From Lepas anatifera (lineage: Eukaryota > Arthropoda > Thecostraca > Lepadidae): 64,000 bases of DNA. Made by a program: the position numbers and the translations under genes. The DNA is taken from positions 4,783,001-4,847,000 of the forward strand of contig JAOTON010001526.1 of NCBI GenBank assembly GCA_034440635.1. Direction: 5' to 3'. Below, one piece after another: positions 16,386-28,659 of this stretch (its first letter is position 1; the number at the start of each line of letters is the position of its first letter). The notes under the pieces are model-generated. The model saw only the letters and a program-made list of their open reading frames with translations, made no database searches and was not told the origin of the DNA.

Positions 16386-17672
16386 TCAGAGCACGCACCA
16401 ACGTACAGAACACAGCATGGTGCACAGGCCAACGTACGCTGTCAGGCCATAACAAGGCCCGAAATTTGGGCTAGTCAGAACACATGTCAGTATACTGGTT
16501 GGTAAGGACACAGGGCAGCATGCTGGCTAGTAAGAACACAGGGCAGAATACTGGCTAATAAGGACACAGAGCAGAATACTGGCTAATAAGGACACAGGGC
16601 AGCATTCTGGCTAGTAAGAACACAGGGCAGAATACTGGCTAATAAGGACACAGGGTAGAATACTGGCTAATAAGGACGCAGGGCGGCATACTGGCTAGTG
16701 AGAACACAGGGCAGAATGCTGGCTAATAAGAACACAGGACAGAATACTGGCTAATAAGAACACAGGGCAGCATACTGGCTAGTAAGAACACAGGGCAGCA
16801 TACTGGCTAGTAAGGACACAGGGCAGAATACTGGCTAATAAGGACACCTGGCAGAATTCTGGCTAGTGAGAACACAGGTCAGAATACTGGCTAATAAGGA
16901 CACAGGGCAGCATACTGGCTAGTGAGAACACAGGGCAGCATACTGGCTCGTAAGAACACAGGCAGCATACAGGCTAGTAAGAAGCACATGGCTGCATACT
17001 GGCTAAGAAGAACACAGAGCAGCATACTGGCTAACAAGAACACAGAGCAGCATACAGGCTAACAAGAACACAGAGCAGCATACAGGCTAACAAGGACACG
17101 GAGCAGCATACAGGCTAACAAGAACACAGATCAGCATACAGGCTAACAAGAACACAGAGCAGCATACTGGCTAGTAAGAACACAGGGCAGAATACTGGCT
17201 AGTGAGAACACAGGACAGAATACTGGCTAGTAAGAACACGGCAGCATACAGGCTAGTGAGAACACGGCAGCGTACAGGCTAATAAGAGTACAGGGCAGCA
17301 TACTGGCTAGTAAGAACACAGGTCAGCATACCGAACACCGCCTGACATCCTGACTGGTCAAAACAGAGCCCAGCACTCAGACAGGTCAGAATGCGATCTG
17401 GCTTATATAACACAGCCCGTCGTACTGGCAGATCAAAACACAGCTCAGCATGCTGGCAGGTCAGAACACTGTCCAGTATTCTGGCAGGTCAGAACACAGC
17501 TCAACATGCTGGCAGGTCAGGACACTGCCCGATATTCTGGCAGGTCAGAACACAGCTCAGCATGCTGGCAGGTCAGGACAGTGCCCGGTATTCTGGCAGG
17601 TCAGAACACAGCTCAGCATGCTGGCAGGTCCCGTATTCTGGCAGGTCAGAACACAGCTCAGCATGCTAGAAG
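16386..17672 (+). repeat. 28-bp intronic minisatellite resembling the exon's 5' splice junction
   Basis: About 43 units of 28 bp (counted by hand) fill the first half of the last syndecan intron. The first ~31 units are of the form GGCTAGTAAGAACACAGGGC plus AGCATACT. The last ~8 are GGCAGGTCAGAACACAGCTC plus AGCATGCT, alternating with a GGACACTGCCCGATATTCT variant. The true junction reads CATACTAGCAG|GTCAGAGCAC and differs from the unit CATGCTGGCAGGTCAGAACAC at three of 21 positions. Many units thus keep a GTCAGA, GTAAGA or GTGAGA donor-like hexamer. Confidence 0.95.
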
Positions 17673-17803
17673 ACTTGGTATATGTGGAGATACAAGTGTA
17701 ATGCAAACTCATATACCTGCATTATCGCCGCTGATATACCCGTCCCACATCGCCGGAATAGCGGGGCTGGGAAGGAATTTGGCAACACAGAGCTGGAATT
17801 ATT

Positions 17804-18597
17804 ATGTTTCAGTGGCCGTGATGTCTGTGGCGTGTACTGAGCGCATGTTTCAGTGGCCGTGATGTCTGTGGTGTGTACTGAGCGCATGTTTCAGTGGCCG
17901 TGATGTCTGTGGCGTGTACTGAGCGCATGTTTCAGTGGCCGTGACGTCAGTAGCGTGTACTGAGCGCATGTTTCAGTGGCCGTGATGTCTGTGGCGTGTA
18001 CTGAGCGCATGTTTCAGTGGCCGTGATGTCTGTGGCGTGTACTGAGCGCATGTTTCAGTGGCCGTGATGTCTGTGGCGTGTACTGAGCGCATGTTTCAGT
18101 GGCCGTGATGTCTGTGGCTGTACTGAGCGCATGTTTCGTGGCTGTGATGTCTGTGGCGTGTACGAGCGCATGTTTCAGTGGCCGTGATGTCTGTGACGTG
18201 TACTGAGCGCATGTTTCAGTGGCCGTGATGTCTGTGACGTGTACTGAGCGCATGTTTCAGTGGCCGTGATGTCTGTGGCGTGTACTGAGCGCATGTTTCA
18301 GTGGCCGTGATGTCGGTGGCGTGTACTGAGCGCATGTTTCAGTGGCCGTGATGTCTGTGGCGTGTACTGAGCGCATGTTTCAGTGGCCGTGATGTCTGTG
18401 GCGTGTACTGAGCGCATGTTTCAGCGGCCGTGACGTCAGTAGGGTGTACTGTGCGCATGTTTCAGTGGCCGTGACGTCAGTAGGGTGTACTGTGCGCATG
18501 TTTCAGTGGCCGTGACGTCAGTAGGGTGTACTGAGCGCATGTTTCAGCGGCCGTGACGTCAGTAGGGTGTACTGAGCGCATGTTTCAGTGGCTATGA
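17804..18597 (+). repeat. 41-bp intronic minisatellite with acceptor-like TTTCAG in each unit
   Basis: About 19 full units and a partial one, period 41 bp, of the form ATGTTTCAGTGGCCGTGATG plus TCTGTGGCGTGTACTGAGCGC. Nearly every unit contains TTTCAG; one has TTTCGTG. At least five units (near 17940 and 18430-18570) read TGACGTCA, a palindromic CRE-type site, where the others read TGATGTCT. The array ends about 200 bp before the true acceptor at 18799. Antisense frames with ITATETCAQYT are repeat translations. Confidence 0.96.
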
Positions 18598-18799
18598 CTT
18601 GCGTCTGGGTACGCTTGGGCTCTCCTAAGGCGTCACTCAGGGTGGCTGGGAGGCATCACTCCGACTTTTTCTTAGCGTGTCGTCCTCATTTTGGCGTATC
18701 GTACATTCGTAAATCAGTAATCGGTTCATTGACTGTTATCTGGCCATTGAGCTTGTGCCAAACCAGCACTTCTGACGTGGTGTCGACTCGCTGTTGCAG

Positions 18800-18969
18800 C
18801 TGTGGTCGGCGGCGCCGTTGTTGGCCTGCTCTGCGCCATCCTTCTGGTCATGCTGATCGTCTACCGAATGAGAAAGAAGGACGAGGGCTCGTACCCGGTG
18901 GATGAGCCCAAGCGCTCGCTCACAGGCAACACCTACTCCAAAAACTACAACAAAGAGTTTTACGCGTAG
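18800..18969 (+). CDS. Sdc: Syndecan terminal exon: transmembrane segment and cytoplasmic tail
   Basis: This exon begins after acceptor CTGTTGCAG and stops at TAG 18967-18969, encoding 55 residues after the split alanine codon. The membrane segment [20 protein letters not shown] contains a GxxxG dimerisation motif. It is followed by the stop-transfer and C1 region [11 protein letters not shown], a short variable region, and the C-terminal EFYA, the PDZ-binding motif of all syndecans. In the family, C1 links to ezrin-type adaptors and EFYA to syntenin or CASK; the ectodomain carries heparan sulphate and acts as co-receptor for morphogens and matrix. All landmarks are intact, so the gene is probably functional. 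The start codon and the GAG-bearing exons are not identified in this window. Confidence 0.95.
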
Positions 18970-20230
18970 GACCGGTGTCGTGAGAGCTGCGTGCGTGGTA
19001 TGCGTGGTCCGTGGGCGAGTGTGTACGGTGAGAACGACCCAACGTGATTTATTTTGTCAGAGTTCGCTGACTTTGTGTGGATGTGTGCAAAAGTTCACAG
19101 TACTGTGCCAATAGTTATGTGAGTTGGAGCGGAGGACAGGAATGTGGCCGGGCTTCCGTTATGCCGTATTTTTGTGTAACGGCGTTGGTGTGGAAGGCCA
19201 GATAGATGCAGATACTTAACTACACGGTTACATGGGAGCAAAGGCAGGTGCGCTGCGTTTGTCCTGTCGTTCTTATTCTTCGACAGATAGTGGACTAGTG
19301 TTCACAAAGCTAGAGATTCGCTTCGTACAACTTCTTGCAGCTAACCATACTCGCCCGAGAAGCAGACGGGGTTTGCGGCGGCGGCTGCTCAGTACGTGGC
19401 GGCCTCTATTCCCATGTGTTTCGTGTTTTTGCCGAGAGGCGGCGGCAGCGGCGGCCGCTGTCTGGCTGTTCCTGATCGTTTATGGACGGGGCCAATGCCG
19501 CTGGTGTACAGTGAACGAAGCCCACCGGCCCGGTGTCTCGGGCGGTGGGAGGACCGAAAATTGTCGACGGCCGCTGGTAGGTGGCACCACGGTAGCCCGT
19601 GCGCGGCTCAGACGGCGGGCAGCGTGTGCCATGGGGGATGACCGCTCGCGCCTACCCTCGTCACTGCTCTTACAAACGTAACCGTACATATCTGCAAACC
19701 TGCCGCCGTCCGGTGGGCTCCTCCGTTGCTGATAACGGCGCTGTGCAACGAGATTATTCTGTTTAGAGAACGGGATTACTGGTCACGCCTGTGTAATACG
19801 CTATACTGTTAGTGATGGTATTTTGCTAAGTTTGTAATTTAATCGACGAAGAGCCATGCGCTGCCCGAGCAAGCACTAGATATTTGCCCGGTGGAAGCGC
19901 TCTTAACCAGAACTGCCCGGCCAGATGGGACGGTGCGGCCACGAGGACCATATGTGTAATGATGGTAATTCCGAGACCCGATCGAAGCTGAAATGGTCAC
20001 AAGAGTAGGAAGAATGAAACGCAATTATGACCCGAGATACAGCTGTTTTAATGTTTCTGCTACTCTCTATCTTTTTAGACTATATGGCTTTCGACGTGAT
20101 TTAACTATTATAAACATTCGATCGGGTGATAGTGTATTGTTGATTGAATCATTGTGAAGCTTTCCATCCGTAGCTATATTGACCCTTTTCTACGAAGATC
20201 GTAAATAAACTCGCACTAATTATGGATGGA
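18970..20230 (+). other. Sdc: Probable syndecan 3' UTR
   Basis: No coding exon is recognisable after the stop codon. An AATAAA at 20214-20219, followed by a TG-rich stretch (TTTTATGTGTGAGG near 20231), would make a 3'UTR of about 1.25 kb. A GC-rich patch at 19370-19680 gives a 149-codon frame without known features. The UTR end is inferred. Confidence 0.55.
20214..20219 (+). promoter_or_regulatory. Candidate poly(A) signal AATAAA
   Basis: Canonical hexamer, on the same strand as syndecan and followed within 30 bases by a TG-rich element. It is a good canonical signal downstream of the stop codon. Confidence 0.5.
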
Positions 20231-20283
20231 TTTTATGTGTGAGGACGCCAGAAATTGCCATGCACAGCTGGGAGTCGGCTTAA

Positions 20284-20410
20284 AGGGAATGTGGCACCTT
20301 CATAATGGGATTTAAACTAAGATATCATTTAGGAAGAACATTCTGAGAAACCACGATCGATATTTCATTTGTCCTAAAACTCACTGTTCTCGGGGTAAGG
20401 CAAACATCTA
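20284..20410 (+). repeat. TTAA element family C, left fragment (C2)
   Basis: TTAA at 20280-20283 followed by AGGGAATGTGGCACCTTCAT, then the family C interior (a TATTTCATTTGTCCTAAAACTC block). The matching right terminus is not visible, so this is a truncated copy. It lies just past the presumed end of the syndecan transcript. Confidence 0.75.
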
Positions 20411-22766
20411 TACCCTATCGACCCGTTCCTCCTCGGCTGGTCACGTGGTATGAGGCGACCTTAGGAAAGTGACGTCATGCTCAAGCCACACAACTCGTGC
20501 TACTCGCACCAATTTGTCTCCCTCGGACATCTAAAAACGCACGTGCTGAACTTGACTTTGTTACTTACGACTCTAAATGCGTATATCTTGCTTCAATGTC
20601 CAGTTTTAACGTGTTATCAACCGTCCACATGTTATCATATATGAAGGAAATGGCGAATATTTGTGTGCCACTTCGGGTCCTGATTTTGACTTCAAGCCTG
20701 TTGTGCTAAAAATACTCCATGTATATTCGTATTCTGTTGCGGCGCAACCGGACAACAGTTTATTGAGCATGGCAGCGACACGCCTCCACATCCTAACGCC
20801 ACGAAGTTGTAGAGGTCTTCACCTGTAGCAAAATAATAATGCAAAATATCGGCCTTACTCGCCATTTTTCGACTGCAATAAGACCACATTCATCAAGATA
20901 AGTTTAAAAATACCCTTAATACCACTCCTGGCTAAAATTACACCGAGGTAACCCATTTCTTTTGAACAGGTTATCCTGGCAATCGTTACTGTTGGGACTG
21001 AACAACACAGCAGTCGCCAATGTGGCAGCAGCGTCGCCAGCTGTCTCCCTGTTGGACGTGGGTGACGGGGCCCGGGCCCGGGGCGTGGAGAGCAAAAATA
21101 CCGTCATCCCACCATCGTCTCTAGACTGGTTCATAACGGCAAATTACGGCATAACGCTATTATCCTGCAGTAACTATGCCGCGGCGTCATTCACTGTTGG
21201 TGCCATTTCTAATTATGCCTCGAGTCAATTGGTCAAAAGAATGGTTCACAGGAATCTTTAGACCCTGATAGTTTTATTAATATTTTATTTAATCTTTATT
21301 TAATCTTTAATATTTTATTGTAATCGAACAAAACGTCCAACCTCACTAGATCCATGTTCGCCTCCTGAACGTGTTTCCTTTATTTGCGAGCAGAATTGCG
21401 ATGCGCCCCTGTCTTCAGTCAGGCGACGATAACGTCCCGCAAACAGAGGGGAGCGGGCAGCCGAGGGTGATGCGTGGCCCTGGCGCCCAGCGGTGAGAGG
21501 GGAGACAGACGGTGTGACCCTCGGCGAGGAAGGACCGGACGCTTCGCCACCCACCCACCGCCCTATACCATCGTCTTTAAAATGTTGTTTTACTCGCCAA
21601 TCGTACTGGGTTAGGTATGGCATATTCTTACTTTCCTACCACTGTCGTTCTCTCGGGCGTGATTACCTCGTTACGCGGGATAAATATCACGGGTGGGTTA
21701 CGGCTTATCGTCACACCACAAACTGTGCGATAGGTACCATGCCAGCGACGGTTCGCAAACCGAGCATTACTGCAGCAGTACTTCGTCGTATACGATTTGG
21801 TGATTCCGTAATTCCCAATGTGACTTCTCAACTCTTCTCCCAGGGGGCAGAGGGAACTATTGTTCGGCTGGGAATCATTGCTCGTGATTGTAAGCAGGGG
21901 TTAGCAAAGCCCCGATCCTGTCAACTTAGGTAGGGAAAATCTCGGCAACCAGAAGATGGAATATTTTCAAAACTGATGCAAATACCTATAGATCAACTGC
22001 AATTGATCTATTCAATATAATATGGTATCAACATTTGTTATCAGGCCTACTCATTCTGTAGACTGGGGACGATAGTTTTCTCTCTTGTAAGATACTAAAA
22101 TCCTTTTTAGTTTGATGAAAATTCCAGATCTTGGGGCAAAAACTGATCTCCGTTGGGGAAAGCAAATAATTTGTTCTGACCTGTGATTGTAAGGTTGCAG
22201 ACGTTTCGAAAATCATGCGGGACAACCTGTGTCTCAGAATGGCTCGGGTTTTGGCAGAAGCAATCACTTGATATCTACTTAGCACGCGCACGGGAGGGGC
22301 CCTCGGAAGTCTCTGTTTTTGTTTTAGAACCGCTCGCAGGTCGTAGTCAGAAAAGGTCAATCAGCCACATTTGAGAGCATTCAACGGCACGTTGATTGGT
22401 GAACAAGGTTTGAAAATCGATCAGAATTTCTTACTTATAGGCTTTCAAAATCAGACCTACATATAGGCACATATAGCCAAAGAAGCTGACGCGCCCTAAA
22501 ACACCAATCAGACCTACATTTTGAGATCGCCACAATCGCGCGGTTCCACCAGTTCGGCTGCATTGGAGATTGGTGACGTCATAACGTCATGTAAACGAGA
22601 TGATATGTCAAGATAACATGACATAAAGTTCTAGATCAAAGGTCACAGCCCTTCATTTTCACTGTTTTCGCATAGGTACTCCACTTACCATGTCATTCCG
22701 TTTATTTTCAAGGCTATTGGCCCCTGTGCTCCCGGTCAAATGGCGTTACCCGATATAAACCCTCTG

Positions 22767-22797
<31 letters not shown>

Positions 22798-23233
22798 CTC
22801 TCTCTCTCGCCGGAAACAATCAGAAAGCTTTGTAACCGGTATGTGGGAGCCAGTTCCAGTTACACCAGTTACCTACTAGTTAGTTTACATGCGCAACGCA
22901 CAGGGAAAGGGACGGGCGTTTGTGTTGGCCCCTCCCCCTCGTGGCTCTCTCCGGATAACGCGTCAACGAAGAAACGAACAACAACAAAGTGCCGGATATA
23001 AGCCACTGGTTTGAGCAAGGGAGCAACAGGGTCCAAAATTGTGTAAACGTGTTGTCTTTTTTGGTCAGAAAATCGGTGGTAATCGGTGGGTCTGAGAGGG
23101 AATAGCACACCTAGCCTACCATGGTAGCACATGCCTGGTTTTGTATTGCTGGCCAAGTCCGGTTCGGCTATTTGATTATTTTAAAGAGTGGATCCAGGGG
23201 GCAATGCAGCCATTCCCCGCAAGCGGCCGGGTC
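20411..23233. other. Noncoding stretch, nothing clearly recognised
   Basis: Short frames (up to 146 codons at 21493-21933) carry no recognised domain. A small CT-rich microsatellite lies at about 22770-22808. GATC- and TGACGTCA-type motifs are scattered but show no organised array. Confidence 0.45.
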
Positions 23234-23237
23234 TTAA

Positions 23238-24222
23238 CACGCGCCCTGCGGGGGGCGCGAAATTCGCTCCCCTCCTGATTTTCCCCAGATAGCGCAGAAA
23301 GAAGAGACACAAAACAACGAAGCTTACAGTACCTTACCCGTAATCAATGTTATGCCTGTGACCAATTTTTTTAGGTCAGGCCTAGTCAAGATAAGGAGCT
23401 CTATTCAATGGCAAGCGACTTAACCTCAAAACCTAAAATTACGGGTTTGAAACGACGACTAAGGAACATCTGCCAACTGATCACTTTCAAACTGTCACAA
23501 TATAATAAGGTCCTTAGGACTCACAAATCTGCCATCTCAGAATTTTGATATTATTGATCTAAGGTGGGGTCAATTTTTTGGTCACCCCATTATAAGTCTA
23601 GGGTGAAAAATAGAAAGGGCTCATTTTCAGTAAATGCTGGATAGATAAACCTGGCACTCCTCAAACCGTGTATTCTTACCACAATATTGACCATAAAGTT
23701 GAGTTTGTCACCATTTGACCTATTAAAGGTCATGTAAGGTCACAGGAACATACTGTAATCCTTTTGCCAATAACTTCTCACTGAATTGAGATGAAGCTTC
23801 CATTTTGCTTGAATTCTTCTTATCTTGTCATGAAGAGTCGATTAATATGCAACATGACCATACCAGACCACCCTGTGACCCTGACCTAGCTCGATGTTAG
23901 GTCATTTTCACCATTTGACCTAGCAAGATCATATTATACATTATTTGATTTGCCACGACGGGAGGAATCCAATGATCCGTATAATTTTTTGGCTTCACTG
24001 AGTAAAAATCTAGAGGGGAAAACGTACACTGTCCTGTTGTAAGCCTATGGAACCTTCCTTGACCTATGCTGACTTCAACATTGACCGGACATTAAAGCAT
24101 TTCGTATAATTTCTCTTCGTATCGTCAAGAGCTTTCAAAAACTGTCCGTATTTTTATCTAGCTTTCCTGGGAAATGAGACACGGAGGGGGAGGGCGAAAT
24201 ACGCCCCCAAGCGGGGCGCGTG
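23238..24222 (+). mobile_element. TTAA element family B, copy B1 (985 bp)
   Basis: Flanked by TTAA at 23234-23237 and 24223-24226. The left end reads CACGCGCCCTGCGGGGGG and the inverted right end reads CACGCGCCCCGCTTGGGGG. The subterminal block GATAGCGCAGAAAGAAGAG parallels GATAGCAGAAAAACGACG in family A, and the interior is rich in GGTCA/TGACC. No coding frame. It is a diverged relative of B3 and B4 and likely non-autonomous. Confidence 0.75.
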
Positions 24223-24226
24223 TTAA

Positions 24227-27200
24227 AATTTTTTTGGAAGTATTCGCTTTTTGCTTTTTGCAATGTATGCATGTACATAGTCCATTCACTCTTTCGAGTC
24301 GTCATTTGCCTGTTCGATGTGTCAAAAACGGAAAAACGCCCATGCAAGTTACACTCTAGAAGACAAAAAAGTTTAAAGATAGGGTGGATAAAAGTGCAAT
24401 GAAAAACGCAGCCTAACTGCGTATCAAGTGGTTTGACCCCATATATCCCTTTTAACCGTATTTATTCCTTCGGTCTCCGAGCAATTGGTTTTAATGATCG
24501 TTGAGTTCGTCAAATACGTTTAACCTGATACGCACGATAACAAAAGGTTCCCTGTCCGTGTTTTGTTCTTGGCTTAATTCGGGCACAAAGATTCGACTGT
24601 AGGTTCTCACCCTGGTTTACGCAATTAACTTTTGATTTAAGTGCTCATTCAGATCATGTTTACCATAGTGTCGAAAACAAACGCATATTATAGGGGGTCG
24701 AAAAAGGCCATCAACAAATTTAAGACATCGGACCCCCAACCTAACTCCAGGGATATTTTTAAGACTTATATTGGTATAAATTGGTACCTATCTATAAAAA
24801 GTTCAACCTTGGATATATTACTTTTTCACACCCGCAGCATGGAAAAGTCTGGTGTCGACCCACAGTGGAGCGCGGTCCCAAGGTACGCCACACCCCCCCC
24901 TGTGATATCGAAACCAAGAAGGCCAGACAAAAGGTCTCTTTGGGGCTTTGTGGGGATCACAATTATATATAGCTAAGTTTCATTGGCTCAGGTCAATATC
25001 TTAAAGGTCAAATTAGGTCACAAAGGTCAAATATATTTTGTGCAGTGAACCTATACGGAAACGCCATGACTATGCGGCAAAAAAGACAAATACACTCAAT
25101 AGACATACATATCGTAGATAAAATCTTAACCATGGATTCTGAAATATTGGGGTCAAGGTTATCTATGTATGACGTCACAATACGATATATTCCAAAACTG
25201 TACGCCACACTAGCTTTATACAGTTGCTGGGCGGGGCGTAATGGCTTAACCTTGACACATGGCATTTGACCTTGACCCATGTTATTTAACCTTGACATTT
25301 GGCCTTGGTTTAAATACTGGTACGTAACTATGACGTCACTACATAATGTACGCCATTTTGTGTAGTCGCCTAACCAAAGGTCGGGGTCATGAGCTGTGGC
25401 TTCGACCTTGACCTTCAGGTGAGGTGGTCCTGATGATAAACAATTACCCCGATCATATGGTGTTATGAAGTTACACCTTGATCTTCAGAGCAGGCGACCT
25501 GATGTGGCCGAAAGACAGGCAGTTGAGAGGATTCTGGGGTAGCGAACAATGGAAGGGTGCTAAGCGACCCCTCCACCGAAATCTCAATATCCAAAAAGGC
25601 CAGGAAAATATTCGTTTTGGGGATATACCAGAACTATGGTAACATACATTATAACCAACTTTTAATAATCTATGAAATATCCTGAAGGTCAAACGAGGTA
25701 ACAAACGTCAAATCTAGGTGTGGTGGAACTGTTTGGAGATGTTATTAAGGAAGAAAAATTCGCGAATACTCTCTAAGTGGGCTCTGGTCATAAAGGCAGG
25801 CTCACATACAACGTTTTCTGGTCTCTTGTGGTGATCATTCTTCAAGGCCATTGACTATGGCGTCACTATCCCATATGTGAAATATAATGCACTTATCACT
25901 AAATTTGCCACTAAAGCCACCGTTAAGCAGAAAATGGGCGTTGGACCTTGCTCCACGGCCTTTGACCCTGCTCCTTAAGCTTGGCACTGACATTGAGTAA
26001 ACTCAATACGCATGGTGTTAACACATAATGTAAGTCACCTTGACGATGTCTCACTGGAAGCACAGAAGATCTGATCTTGAATTTTAAGTGATTTAAACCT
26101 GATCTTGAACTTAAAGTGGGCTTACATTAACATGCATCTCCAATTATACGTTATTACGGCTTCACTTCTCGGTCTTTGATTCAGGGAGCTGATGCATCGC
26201 GCAAGGTTTCGATAATATCAAAATATAGGTGTGACTGAAGAAGTACAATAATACATTTTTGACCAGTAGGTATACAATTTTTAGTCAGTCGACGCGCTTA
26301 TCGATTTCCTCAAGATCCATCCACCTGTGTTTTCTATGCAAAACGAATGCCTGAGCAGAACAAAAAGGACATATACTTTACCTTCTTGCCGTTAGTCCAA
26401 AGGCAGACATTCACTTATACAGAGAGTGCTGATGATATCGTTCCTGAAGTTCTCCCACCCTACGAATCCTTTTTCAAATAGCCAAAGAACCGTTTCTAGC
26501 AGGAAAGCACGATTAATCTACATTTGATAGAATTTGTGGGCGCGTTGATAAATTATTTTCTAAGTTGGTCAGTAATGGTTTACTTACGCTTTTGAATGGA
26601 GGCCTAAATTTCAAAATCGTTACATGTAATGATGCGCCTACACCAGTTCGCCAGCCCTGAAGACTGTGGTTTGACGTCATAACACCATTTAATTGAGATG
26701 ATATGTGACTTTGACTTATAATCCCGATGATAGAGTGCTGTAAAACCTGCATTTTTAAGCTTATACTCCGCTGCGGATGTCAAAAAGTAAGTCCCTAATG
26801 CTTTCGGTCAAATGCCATCATCAGGTATGACGCATATTCTGCCATGACGTCAAAGTTAGGTGAATTCAAGGTCATAGGTCAAGTTCAAAGTTGAAGGTCA
26901 AATTTCATGACTCAAGGTAAATTGTCATGCGTTATGGTGTGAGACCCGTGCTGTGTTGTGGTGCATGCCCATGTTTCCCGTCCAACAGGAGCCATACAGC
27001 TAGTACGGCATACGCTATTATGTATACATCATATTGTGCCGTCATACGTGAATGACCTTGATTCACCTTGGTTCAAAAATTTTAGAAAGCATAGTGTGAC
27101 CCATTTCCTCTATGAGATTAGTCTGTCTGGCTTTTATGTGAACGTTAACATTTTTCAAATTTATTAAAAATTTTATAGTGGAAATTGTAAAATCCCTCAA

Positions 27201-27716
27201 TGAAGATAAAAAGTTAATTTTCGGTATCAGCCCATTCTCGGATTTCGAACGATGCATGTTTTGTACTTTGCGGAGACAAAGTCGTTCCAGTGAACCAAGC
27301 TGGGACCTATTCAGATCAGTCAAAACCGAGTTATGAGGTGATCAGTGACGGTCATTTGATCTGACATGCCGCTATTTTTGGTCGTGCCAAAAGCTTTGCT
27401 AGCACCCCACCCACAACTTCTATGTTCATTTAGTGATTGAATTGATGAGGCCTTATTATGGTTAATACTCCGTCAAGATAAGTAGCACCCTTTCGGAGAT
27501 ATAAGCTTTTTTCTTCAGCGTGACGGTCTGGTCGAGCCGAGCCGGGCTGCTCCGCTCATCTGTAAAATGTTATCCATATATAGGGAGATATCTTGAATTG
27601 CGCTACGCACCCGCTGGGTAGTTGGGTAATAATAAACGCTAGAATCCTTGGTGCCCAAATGAATATTCACTGCTCTACACTTAACTCTGCCCCGCCTGGG
27701 TTCTTTTCGCACCCAC
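24227..27716. other. GGTCA/TGACC-rich noncoding region
   Basis: From about 24980 to 27060, runs such as TTGACCTTGACCCATG and AAGGTCATAGGTCAAG recur, probably remains of old elements related to families A and B; I cannot define ends. The frames here, including 111 codons at 24641-24976, show no recognised domain. Confidence 0.4.
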
Positions 27717-27721
27717 CACCG

Positions 27722-27757
27722 CACAGTGTTATAAGCGGCCGCGAAAACGGACAGAAT
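27722..27757 (+). repeat. Left terminal inverted repeat of the RAG1-like transposon
   Basis: 36 bp beginning CACAGTGTTATAAGC. It differs from the right end at positions 10, 15 and 33 only. The first seven bases are identical to the consensus heptamer of V(D)J recombination signals. Twelve bases later comes GCGAAAACG, which matches the nonamer ACAAAAACC at six of nine positions. Confidence 0.93.
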
Positions 27758-28659
27758 ACCCCAAAACCGACTCCCGTATTTCAGTAAATAACCTTAACTG
27801 GCCCCTACAGAATTGTCTGGTGCATGCGTTTTTGATATTCATTTGGTTGTGGCTGATCTCGTCCTGCCCCTATATTGCTTCAAAGTTGCCACTTCTTCAT
27901 GCTCGTCCCGCGGATGAATGACGTCGTTTTCATACTGCCTTTTTCTTAATCCTGCTGCGCGTAGGTTTATCGGCGGATTTTTTTATTGTGTGGTATCAAA
28001 TGATAGTTTGATGTCTGTTTTATAAGATCAATTATATTATTAAGCCATGCACCATTTACCCAAGGATCACTGACCCCGAAATAACGCTATGTTTTTTTCC
28101 GTTTTCAACTCGGAGTATTTTGTTCAACTAGTCTCACACTTTTGTGAACAAAAGTGAACAATTCAATTTACGTGTCAGGAGAAAGCCCAATAAATTCTGG
28201 ACAGGAGCCATCATGACTTTTTTGCATAGTTTTGCATATATACGGCTGAGACGGCATTGGAGACGGCGGTGCCCCGATCTCGGCGGCAGTTAAGGCACGA
28301 ACGCGTCGCGCGCCGACTCAGCTTACACCGGCGCGCGTGCCCTTCGACGGGTGAATTTGATGCCTTAGGGCTGGGGTTGTATCTGGCACTGGCGGTATTT
28401 CACCAAAAGAGAGAAAGTTTCATTGATTTCCACAACAGTTCAGAAAGTCACTGCCCCGGAAATTGTCATGTATTGCTAGGCTTGTTTAGGGTAAGTGTTG
28501 GTCAGGGATATACTTCCATCCGTGTGTACGGTAAGTCCTGTAACAGGTCAAAGAGTATTGTGACACCTCTGCTCTGTGAATACTTCCCTGGTACAGAGCA
28601 ATACTTCAGGTTTAGCCTCAGCCGTGCGAAGAACAGTGTCGTGGTTACGTGCAGGGATA
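27758..28659 (+). promoter_or_regulatory. 5' region of the RAG1-like transposon
   Basis: Noncoding between the left repeat and the probable start codon. TATATA at 28237-28242 could be a core promoter about 420 bp upstream of the ATG. A strong donor-like AGG|GTAAGT at about 28488 and an acceptor-like GTGCAG at 28649-28654 could bound a 5'UTR intron ending five bases before the ATG. A perfect 8 bp stem, CACTTTTG-TGAA-CAAAAGTG, lies at 28137-28156. A 142-codon frame at 28257-28685 overlaps in another frame and has no known domain. Confidence 0.4.

Noticed and set aside
16386..18597. CRISPR-like regular arrays (28 and 41 bp periods)
   Set aside because: The units are contiguous without unique spacers, and they lie in an animal intron; they are minisatellites.
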